Below are positions 8,518 through 14,439 of a stretch of DNA of 15,426 bases, in pieces. The position numbers and the translations under genes are program-made. The DNA is taken from NCBI GenBank assembly GCA_017461285.1, contig JAFTYS010000064.1, positions 1 to 15,426 of the forward strand, read 5' to 3'. The notes under the pieces were generated by a model. The model worked only from the letters and a program-made list of their open reading frames with translations, searched no databases and had not been told where the DNA came from. Source of the stretch: Bacteroidales bacterium (GTDB lineage: Bacteria; Bacteroidota; Bacteroidia; Bacteroidales; UBA932). Each line of letters opens with the position of its first letter. Position 1 is the first letter of the stretch.

Positions 8518-9537
8518 TTAGTCCACTGTCGCTCCGAATAGCTTCTTGATGCTTCCGGTCATGTCCATCTTCCATGTCAGGCCGATGTTGATGGTGTTTC
8601 CATACATGTATTCATTGTATGCCCATGCAGCATGGAGACGGATATTGCGGTTCTCCTTGAGAGGGAAGTACTCGAAACCTGCTCCGTAGATCAGGTTTTC
8701 CTCTTCCCAGACTCCTTTGGCGAAGACGCGTCCCCAGTCAGATATCTCATATGACGGAGAGAACGCCACAGTCACTCCGGAGAACGGATACTCTGCCTCG
8801 CCGAACCTTCCCATAAGGTCGAGGTCGATGGTGAAGTTTCCAAGGTAGAATCTGTTTCCGAGGTTGACCGCCTTCACGAAATCCTTATCGCTGTACTGCC
8901 ATAGGTTTGCTGTCCAGTATGATTCGTACCAGTCCCAGGCTCCTCTCCAGCCTGCGGCGAGAGAGAAGAGGTTCGGCTCGCCGTATGAAAACGGCGAGTT
9001 CGCGAACTGGAGCAGAACTTCCTGGTCTTCAGCGGGATACCATGCTCCTGAAATTCCCCACTGCCAGCAGTCGAATTCGTTGTAGAAACACGAATTCATG
9101 TCGTAATATGCGTCCAGATCGTATGCATCATACTCGAAACTTCCCATCAGGAGGGCGTCTTTGCCGGCTGTAACGGCAAAGTCGCCCGCCTCAAAGGTAA
9201 GCGTGAGCCAGTTGGTTCCGTTGAAACCTGAATTGTCCTCGTAATATGTCGAGGCAAGCCTCTGATTGAGGCTGTAGGAAAAATGCGGGCTTATATAACC
9301 GTTTATGTCCAGATACAGTCCGTCGCCCATGAACGTGGCTGTTCCTTCATTGTTGCCGTAATTCAGTCCGCCTCTCATGTCCAAGGAGACATCCGGAATG
9401 TAGCTGGCAATTTCACTTGTTTTTGCATCCCCCCAGGATGACATCTGCATTGGCACCGTACTCGCTGCTTCCTGTGCGCTGGCTGCAGAGCCGATTGCCG
9501 TCAAGGCAATCCCCAAAAAGACAAAAAGTTTCTTCAT
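8518..9537 (-). CDS. Putative outer-membrane beta-barrel porin
   Basis: 339 aa from the ATG at 9537; an in-frame TTG one codon earlier is a less likely start. A Sec signal peptide (MKKLFVFLGIALTAIGSAASA, cut near residue 20-22) is followed by a protein rich in Trp, Tyr, Asp and Asn, with alternating strands and short acidic turns, as in 12- to 18-stranded barrels of Bacteroidota porins. There is no TonB box, plug domain or lipobox. I cannot place it firmly in a family; a porin_O_P-like or related outer-membrane protein is the best guess. It is the first gene of the pot operon, 18 nt before potA, with a clear promoter just upstream. The inferred role is passage of polyamines or another small substrate across the outer membrane. 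Confidence 0.72.
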   Translation of the reverse strand: MKKLFVFLGIALTAIGSAASAQEAASTVPMQMSSWGDAKTSEIASYIPDVSLDMRGGLNYGNNEGTATFMGDGLYLDINGYISPHFSYSLNQRLASTYYEDNSGFNGTNWLTLTFEAGDFAVTAGKDALLMGSFEYDAYDLDAYYDMNSCFYNEFDCWQWGISGAWYPAEDQEVLLQFANSPFSYGEPNLFSLAAGWRGAWDWYESYWTANLWQYSDKDFVKAVNLGNRFYLGNFTIDLDLMGRFGEAEYPFSGVTVAFSPSYEISDWGRVFAKGVWEEENLIYGAGFEYFPLKENRNIRLHAAWAYNEYMYGNTINIGLTWKMDMTGSIKKLFGATVD

Positions 9538-9561
9538 CAATTAATAAACGGTAAAATCCAT

Positions 9562-9592
9562 AAAAAGTAAATTTGATCTAATTTGGGACAAA
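9562..9592 (-). promoter_or_regulatory. Bacteroidota-type promoter of the porin-potABCD operon
   Basis: On the minus strand, TTTG (9592-9589) is followed after exactly 19 nt by TACTTTTT (9569-9562), a one-base variant of TAnnTTTG. Transcription should start near 9555, giving a leader of about 18 nt. The -33 box lies inside the last codons of the upstream GH2 gene (stop at 9578-9580), so the operon can be expressed apart from GH2. The spacer contains a 16-bp near-perfect palindrome (see separate entry). Confidence 0.65.
9569..9584. promoter_or_regulatory. Candidate operator palindrome in the pot-operon promoter
   Basis: AAATTTGATCTAATTT is a 16-bp palindrome with one mismatched pair, centred between the -33 and -7 boxes and overlapping the -7 box by one base. 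This is where a repressor would block RNA polymerase. AT-rich palindromes also occur by chance, so the regulator is inferred only. Confidence 0.35.
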
Positions 9593-11992
9593 AATAGGAT
9601 TTTTTTGCAGAATTACTTGTGCAAGACCGTTAAATGTAGTGATTTTTATGAAATTTTCTCCATTGACCGGTCTTTCGATGTATTGGAATGTAGGGTCGCC
9701 GTTTCCCCATCCGAGGATGCGGCTGCCCTCAGGTGCGGTGAATTCCATCTCCACGCATGCTGTAGGCACGAATCTTCCCTTTGCATCACGCATCTCCACA
9801 TTCGCCACCGTGATGTCTCCGACTGTATCGTATGTCCATACTGCTTCGACAGGTTCTCCGGCAGTGTCCAGCCGGGTTTCCATCACCTTGCGTCCGGCGC
9901 GGTATCCTACCGCCTTCACATATCCCGGCCTGTAGACGGCATCCCATTCGAGATGGCCGTTCTTCGGCATCTTCTTGCGCTGGAGCTTCTTGCCGTTCAC
10001 GATAAGCTGCACTTCGTCGCAGTTGCTGTATACCCAGACTGAGATCTTCTCGCCTTCGTGTCCGTCAAGATTCCAGTGCGGAAGTATGTGCAGTACAGGC
10101 TCCGATGTCCACCATGACTTCAGGTAGTATGCCTCGTCCTTAGGGAATCCGCAGTAGTCGAGGATACCGAACTCAGAGCTTGTTGCAGGGAACACCATAG
10201 GATTAGGCTCTCCTCTGTAGTCGAATCCTGTCCAGTAGAACACACCTGCGAGCCAAGGCCTCTCATCGTAGAACTTCCATCCTCTTTCGATGCAGTTGTA
10301 CAGGCTGTCCGGGCCGTGCTTCGCCCTGTTCAGGGCGACCATACGGCCGTTTCCGGCGTCTACTGCAGTGCGCTCTGCGCCGTCTGGAACATTGAAATAT
10401 ACTCCGCGTGTTCCGCATCCGGTGGTCTCTTCCGAACCGAGGGCGCGGCGCTCAGGATAGTTCGCGCGGTGCTCGTCCACAGGGTTCTGGAGGATATAGT
10501 TGTAGCCAGCCACATCTGCAGGAACCAGAATTGTCGGACCGCTGCTTGACGCAACTGTCATCAGGCGGGTAGGGTCGAAGCGGTGGCAGTATTCGCGCAT
10601 CGACTCAGCGATGCGTGTTCCGAACTCCTTCCACTCGATGCCCCATTCCTCGTTGCCGACGCTCCAGAGGATGACGCTAGGATGGTTCCTGTCGCGGCGG
10701 ATCATGCGTTCGAGCAGGTCGGTATGTTCCTTGTTGATTCCCGTCAGGCGGTTTTCCGCGATCACGAGGATTCCGAGGCGGTCGCATGCGTCGAGCATTT
10801 CAGGCGTCATCGGGTTGTGGCTCGAACGGTATGCGTTGCATCCGAACTTCTTCAGCTGGAGAAGCCTCCACTCCTGAAGTCCGTCAGGAATTCCGCTTCC
10901 CACTCCTGCATGGTCCTGGTGCATGTTTACGCCCTTGAGCTTCACAGACTTGCCGTTGAGGAAGAATCCGAGGTCGTGGTGGAAGGCGATATGCCTGATT
11001 CCTGTCACAGTCTCGTATGAGTCGACAAGTTCTCCGTCGACATAGATTTCAGTTACCAGAGTATAGAGGTAAGGATCCTCACAGCTCCATAGATGAGGAT
11101 TGTCCAGGGTGATGACATCTACGTAATCCTCATTGCAATCTTTCGCCATCAGGAATCCTTCTGTCGTCCTGCTGGTGCCGGCGACATTTCCTGAAGCGTC
11201 GTAAAGCGTGTGCTTCATCTCGAATTTCTCAGGACTTACCCCTGCGTTCCGTACAGCAGTCTCGATATAGATCGTCGTCTGGTCGAGGATAGGCATGTGC
11301 CTGCTTATTTCACCGGCAGGCAGTCTGAATGTCGGGTATACGAAGGTCCCGAAAGGTGCCACATGAACCTTCGAAGCCTTGTTGAGCCACACATGCCTGT
11401 ATATTCCGGCTCCTTCATAGAACCATCCTTCTTCGAAGGTGGCGTCCGCACGCACGCAGACCAGATTGTCCTCTCCATAGTTCAGATATTCCGAAATGTC
11501 ATATGTCTGAGCCGCATATCCGCTCTTCTCATGTCCGAGGTAGAATCCGTTCACCCACACCTGTGCGTCACGGAATATTCCGTCGAACTGAAGCCAGATA
11601 TGCTTGCCGTAGTCTTCTGCAGGCACATTGAACACCTTTCTGTACCAGCCTACGCTTGTCTTCGGATACTCATAACCGACCTGCTTGTAACCGTGGCTGT
11701 GGCTTGCTTCTTCAGCAAAAGGAAGGTCAACAACCCAGTCGTGCGGAAGATCGACTGTCTTCCAGTCCGAAGCGTCGAACTTCATCACGTAAGGTCCTTC
11801 ATTGTGGATGGATGCCGCTTTGGTGAAGTAGTTGAAATACTCCGTTCCGCAGCCGAAATCCTTGGCAGGATCGGAAGCGTCTCCGAAGGCAAACTGCCAT
11901 CCTTGGTCAAAATTCAGATGTTCGCGCTGGTTCTGCGCCCCAAGAGAAAGCGACAATAAAAGACACAATGTCGCAGAAATGATATTTTTCAT
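9578..11992 (-). CDS. Secreted glycoside hydrolase family 2 (beta-galactosidase-like)
   Basis: 804 aa. I chose the ATG at 11992 because it begins a Sec signal peptide (MKNIISATLCLLLSLSLGAQ); the in-frame extension to 12094 has no signal character. Order: sugar-binding jelly roll (about 25-205, with DLPHDW, GWYRK and GAGIYRHVWL), Ig-like domain (210-335), TIM barrel (336-630), DUF4982-like module (about 632-705, HWNLDGHEGE, NGKKLQRKK) and a C-terminal Ig-like domain (about 722-795). The barrel has GCNAYRSSHNP (384-394), the acid/base Glu448 in WSVGNEEW, and the likely nucleophile Glu521 in LGSEETTGCGTRG. Family members act on beta-galactosides and related glycans; the exact substrate is uncertain. 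It is divergent from the DUF4434-like gene and ends 40 nt before the porin gene. Confidence 0.9.
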   Translation of the reverse strand: MKNIISATLCLLLSLSLGAQNQREHLNFDQGWQFAFGDASDPAKDFGCGTEYFNYFTKAASIHNEGPYVMKFDASDWKTVDLPHDWVVDLPFAEEASHSHGYKQVGYEYPKTSVGWYRKVFNVPAEDYGKHIWLQFDGIFRDAQVWVNGFYLGHEKSGYAAQTYDISEYLNYGEDNLVCVRADATFEEGWFYEGAGIYRHVWLNKASKVHVAPFGTFVYPTFRLPAGEISRHMPILDQTTIYIETAVRNAGVSPEKFEMKHTLYDASGNVAGTSRTTEGFLMAKDCNEDYVDVITLDNPHLWSCEDPYLYTLVTEIYVDGELVDSYETVTGIRHIAFHHDLGFFLNGKSVKLKGVNMHQDHAGVGSGIPDGLQEWRLLQLKKFGCNAYRSSHNPMTPEMLDACDRLGILVIAENRLTGINKEHTDLLERMIRRDRNHPSVILWSVGNEEWGIEWKEFGTRIAESMREYCHRFDPTRLMTVASSSGPTILVPADVAGYNYILQNPVDEHRANYPERRALGSEETTGCGTRGVYFNVPDGAERTAVDAGNGRMVALNRAKHGPDSLYNCIERGWKFYDERPWLAGVFYWTGFDYRGEPNPMVFPATSSEFGILDYCGFPKDEAYYLKSWWTSEPVLHILPHWNLDGHEGEKISVWVYSNCDEVQLIVNGKKLQRKKMPKNGHLEWDAVYRPGYVKAVGYRAGRKVMETRLDTAGEPVEAVWTYDTVGDITVANVEMRDAKGRFVPTACVEMEFTAPEGSRILGWGNGDPTFQYIERPVNGENFIKITTFNGLAQVILQKNPIFVPN

Positions 11993-12079
11993 GCCTGATA
12001 GAAGTTGATATAAATGATAAAACTGCGTGAAGTTAAGAATTAAAACGTACATTTGTATACTTTTGAATTCACAACGACC
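11993..12079. promoter_or_regulatory. Divergent promoter region between GH2 and DUF4434-like genes
   Basis: This 87-nt AT-rich gap must hold both promoters. On plus, TACTTTTG (12058-12065) and TACATTTG (12048-12055) both match TAnnTTTG; the second leaves a leader of about 19 nt, but neither has a good -33 box. On minus, TACGTTTT (12049-12042) is a one-base variant, with GTTG 22 nt upstream. The minus -7 and one plus -7 overlap by two bases, so the promoters may compete or share a regulator. Confidence 0.45.
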
Positions 12080-13540
12080 ATGAAAATAATACATTTGTTC
12101 CTGATTTCTGCCGTTCTCTGTCTGTCAGGATGCGGAAATCCAGCTCAGGTAAAGATCGCTTCCGATACCTCGGCAACCGAAATTGACCAGGTGCTTCCTG
12201 TCACCGGCACATTCATCAATCTTCCTTATCAGGATGTGCGCAACAAGTATACAAACCCTCCTCATATCGACAATACCGACCCGCAGATGTGGGCTGCGAA
12301 GATCGCCGAGATGAAGAAGATGGGCATGGAATATCTTGTGTTCATGTCGGTTGCCAATGAAGGCAAGGCATATTATCCGTCGAAGATGATGGAATGGCAG
12401 TATCCGGAGTGGCGCCAGAGCCCTGTGGATGCGATCATGGATGCCGCGGCAGAGCATGGGATGAAGGTCTTCATGAGCACAGGATGGGCCTGGGACCAGG
12501 ATGACAACCTGCGTGACCCTAAGATAAAGGGACGCCAGATCCAGATGATGGAGGAACTGGCGGGGATCTACGGCAGCCATCCGGCGATGTACGGATGGTA
12601 TCTGCCGGTCGAAGACTGCTTCGGTCCGGTCCTGACCGACTATGCGGTCGAGGCTGTGAATGCACTTACTGCCCGTGCCCGCGAGCTGACCCCTTCCGCG
12701 AAGATCATGATCTCGCCATACGGAATCTTCAATTCCGACTTCGATGACCCTCGTTACGAGCAGCAGATCGCGCGTCTGACAGTCGACATAATAGCATATC
12801 AGGACGAGATAGGATGCGTGCGCGAGCGATATCCGCTGACCCGCCTCCGCGAGAACTGGAAGAAGCTCCGTGCGATCCACGACAAGACCGGAATCGCGAT
12901 GTGGGCGAACTGCGAGTCCTTCGCATGGGAAAAGGGTACGAACGACCGTTCTTCCGCTCTGATTCCTGCGCCGTACAGCCGGTTCCTCTCGCAGCAGGTA
13001 GCTGCAACAGCCGGCGGTGCGGAAAAGATCATCTCGTTCGTGTTCTGCGGCCTTTTCGAAGATCCTTCTTCGAAGTATCAGCTCGGCCAGCCGCACTGGT
13101 CCGCAAAGGCATATGAGGACTACATGTCATGGCTCGGCGGCGACCCGTACTGGAAGAGCGTCGAGGCCTCATTGTGCGGAAAATACGGTCCTGCCGGAAC
13201 AGAGGACATCAATGACCCTCTCTGGAAATTCTATGAGGCAGGAACACATGAGGTTGTACTTACGGTAGAAGACGGCAAGGTGGAAAGCGTGCTTGTACGC
13301 ATGCTCAACAGCCATAAGGACGGCATCGTCCCTCCTTCGAAGATATTCCTTTTCTCAAGTCCGGACACTCAGAACTGGTCCCTGGTCCAGATCAAGGACA
13401 CTCCAGGCTTCCCGAATACGAACCACGACGCCTTTGTAGATCATGTCCTCTTCGACAATCTTGATCTCGAAGCCTCGCATATGAAAATAGCCTTTACCGT
13501 AGAAGCGAAGGCCGCATTCGATTCTCCGGTTCTTCGTTAA
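12080..13540 (+). CDS. DUF4434-like putative glycosidase lipoprotein
   Basis: 486 aa, starting at the ATG at 12080, which gives a lipoprotein signal ending in lipobox LSGC (Cys18); the in-frame upstream ATG at 12053 would precede the signal and overlap the promoter. Residues about 42-350 look like the DUF4434 TIM-barrel: GTFINLPYQD (43-52), MGMEYLVFMS (81-90), GWYLPVED (172-179), VDIIAYQDEIG (235-245) and ANCESF (276-281). Glu178 and Glu279, at the ends of barrel strands, are the candidate acid/base and nucleophile by analogy with retaining glycosidases; this is inference. Residues about 385-480 appear to be a beta-sandwich with IFLFSSPDTQNW, similar in style to discoidin-like or DUF5109-type tails. 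It is divergent from GH2 and followed by hairpin terminators. Probably works with GH2 on one glycan. Confidence 0.75.
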   Translation: MKIIHLFLISAVLCLSGCGNPAQVKIASDTSATEIDQVLPVTGTFINLPYQDVRNKYTNPPHIDNTDPQMWAAKIAEMKKMGMEYLVFMSVANEGKAYYPSKMMEWQYPEWRQSPVDAIMDAAAEHGMKVFMSTGWAWDQDDNLRDPKIKGRQIQMMEELAGIYGSHPAMYGWYLPVEDCFGPVLTDYAVEAVNALTARARELTPSAKIMISPYGIFNSDFDDPRYEQQIARLTVDIIAYQDEIGCVRERYPLTRLRENWKKLRAIHDKTGIAMWANCESFAWEKGTNDRSSALIPAPYSRFLSQQVAATAGGAEKIISFVFCGLFEDPSSKYQLGQPHWSAKAYEDYMSWLGGDPYWKSVEASLCGKYGPAGTEDINDPLWKFYEAGTHEVVLTVEDGKVESVLVRMLNSHKDGIVPPSKIFLFSSPDTQNWSLVQIKDTPGFPNTNHDAFVDHVLFDNLDLEASHMKIAFTVEAKAAFDSPVLR

Positions 13541-13577
13541 TTTGAATTATAACACACTGACTAGTAGTGTTTTACCG

Positions 13578-13611
13578 AAAGTACGTGCCGCGTTTTGGAG
13601 GCACGCACTTT
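13578..13611 (+). terminator. Rho-independent terminator of the DUF4434-like gene
   Basis: AAAGTACGTGCC (13578-13589) pairs with GGCACGCACTTT (13600-13611) with one mismatch and a 10-nt loop, and is followed by further T residues. It lies 37 nt after the stop at 13540. A weaker AACAC/GTGTT hairpin followed by T residues (13551-13573) comes just before it. Confidence 0.8.
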
Positions 13612-13725
13612 TTGTAAAGAGCTGACGGTGAGTATTTTATAGGAGTGATTTTTGGCCAAATAATCGTCACGACATTAATCTCGACACAATGCTGTTCGAA
13701 GTTGACAATAGTTTTACGGATGTCT

Positions 13726-13771
13726 GATTGCAGACCGGATTCATAGAGATTCGCCCGGTCTGAAATCTTTT
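13726..13771 (+). terminator. Second terminator-like hairpin
   Basis: GATTGCAGACCGG (13726-13738) pairs with CCGGTCTGAAATC (13755-13767), a 13-bp stem with one mismatch and a 16-nt loop, followed by TTTT. It may be a backup terminator, or the end of a short transcript starting in 13621-13725; no promoter there is convincing. Confidence 0.55.
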
Positions 13772-13809
13772 ACAGTCTTCTCGTGTGTCTAAGTTGATTA
13801 TTATCAATG

Positions 13810-13859
13810 CTTTGTGTTAAATCGCCTGCGACAAATGACGCAGGCGATTTAATGTAAAG
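13810..13859 (+). other. 21-bp hairpin with strand-biased wobble pairs
   Basis: A perfect 14-bp inverted repeat (13817-13830 and 13839-13852, core AAATCGCCTGCG, 8-nt loop ACAAATGA) extends to 21 pairs in plus-strand RNA: three G-U pairs (GTG 13814-13816 with TGT 13853-13855), then CTTT/AAAG. The minus-strand RNA would have three A-C mismatches there. There is no proper U-tract, so it is not a classical terminator; a structured RNA or a mobile-element remnant is possible. Confidence 0.6.
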
Positions 13860-13893
13860 TGTTGATAGTTTGAGAGTTGTATGATTCATGTAG

Positions 13894-13951
13894 CCAGGTG
13901 GGTGGCCAGGTGGTGATGCTGGGTTTGGGGACAGGTAACCAGGTGGTGATG
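13894..13951 (+). repeat. Short direct repeats with CCAGGTGG core
   Basis: CCAGGTGG occurs at 13894, 13906 and 13939. The longer unit CCAGGTGGTGATG is perfect at 13906-13918 and 13939-13951, a 33-nt period. The CAGGTG core resembles that of the CACAGGTGT palindromes at 14200-14328, so the two may be related. Confidence 0.6.
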
Positions 13952-13953
13952 AC

Positions 13954-14017
13954 GGGACGGACGGCGGGTCGCTCCGCAGGAGCATAGGGATATGCTCCGC
14001 TCCCTCGCTGCCGTCCC
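13954..14017. repeat. 64-nt imperfect palindrome
   Basis: Outer arms GGGACGG (13954-13960) and CCGTCCC (14011-14017) enclose inner arms GGAGCAT (13979-13985) and ATGCTCC (13992-13998) with a 6-nt loop. The sequence between the arms is GC-rich and partly pairable, so a long branched hairpin can form on either strand. No U-tract follows. Confidence 0.6.
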
Positions 14018-14024
14018 TTCTCTC

Positions 14025-14125
14025 TGTCATTTAGCATGGACCTTACTATGTCATTTAGCACGGGCCTAACTCTGTCATTCCGACCGAGCCTTACGCTGAA
14101 GCTGTCGTTCCGACCGGGCTCTCTA
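14025..14125 (+). repeat. Degenerate tandem repeats beginning TGTCAT
   Basis: Four units start at 14025, 14049, 14073 and 14103 (spacings 24, 24 and 30 nt). The first two begin TGTCATTTAGCA; the last two carry TGTCATTCCGACCG or TGTCGTTCCGACCG. A related fragment, CCGACCGAGCGGAG followed by GGAGGAATCTCC, is at 14169-14198. I recall similar GTCATTCCGACCG...GGAGAAATCTC elements as frequent intergenic repeats in Bacteroidota, so these look like decayed copies. Confidence 0.65.
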
Positions 14126-14199
14126 TATTGGCATTCTTCCGCATTTGCTTCAGCGACTTCGTTGATTACCGACCGAGCGGAGTTAGTGGAGGAATCTCC

Positions 14200-14328
14200 C
14201 ACAGGTTTATGAAACACACCTGTGTCAGAAAATCGTTCAAAACTGTCACAGGTGTTCACGAAACCCGGGTAAAAGGGTCTTTTTAACTACACCTGTGTCA
14301 CTTTCAACCCGAAAACTGTCACAGGTGT
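14200..14328. repeat. Cluster of CACAGGT palindromes (REP-like)
   Basis: The core CACAGGT/ACCTGTG occurs five times in alternating orientation: 14200-14206 (+), 14218-14224 (-), 14247-14253 (+), 14291-14297 (-) and 14320-14326 (+). The last four form two matched 40-nt imperfect palindromes, 14216-14255 and 14289-14328, each starting ACACCTGTGTCA and ending ACTGTCACAGGTGT. Their 14-nt centres differ, and their starts are 73 nt apart. Neither hairpin is followed by a U-tract on either strand, so these are not terminators. They lie about 110 nt from the stop of the RAYT-like gene, which would be the candidate enzyme acting on them. Confidence 0.75.
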
Positions 14329-14439
14329 CGGGTTGTTGCCGTAGGAGCATAAGAAATACAGGGTAATAGTCCCTGCTCGGTGTCTGGATATGGCAGTTGG
14401 GACAGTTACATGTGCGTCAGTGTTAATCTGCCGGATCCT

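Larger units (their letters stand above)
13541..14439. other. Gene-free, structure-rich intergenic region
   Basis: About 900 nt between convergent genes, with no ORF I believe. It holds the hairpins, palindromes and tandem repeats listed separately. I see no structure at 13621-13725 and nothing firm at 14354-14439. A GCAGGAGCATA stretch (13976-13986) recurs as GTAGGAGCATA (14341-14351), so even the quieter parts contain repeat fragments. Confidence 0.7.

Noticed and set aside
9538..9540. TTG start for the porin
   Set aside because: The next codon is an ATG that begins a normal signal peptide within the expected leader length.
11993..12094. Longer GH2 start at 12094
   Set aside because: The 34 extra residues precede a clear signal peptide and would overlap the divergent gene's promoter and start.
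12125..13096. 323-codon minus-strand ORF opposite the DUF4434-like gene
   Set aside because: It is antisense to a gene with a signal peptide and clear family motifs; its translation is rich in His, Arg and Leu, with no recognisable domain.
9578..13540. Complete polysaccharide utilisation locus
   Set aside because: No SusC/SusD-like pair, sulfatase or hybrid sensor is present; only two putative glycosidases are seen.
13849..14259. 136-codon minus-strand ORF in the intergenic region (also one at 13770-14030)
   Set aside because: The translation is made from the tandem repeats and palindromes (repeated LND and RND tripeptides) and resembles no protein; it is a by-product of the repeats.
14200..14328. 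CRISPR array
   Set aside because: Only two full 40-nt units, each itself a palindrome with a variable centre; no regular spacers and no cas genes.
14216..14328. Terminators for the RAYT-like gene
   Set aside because: The stems are good, but no U-tract follows on either strand and they lie over 110 nt from the stop.
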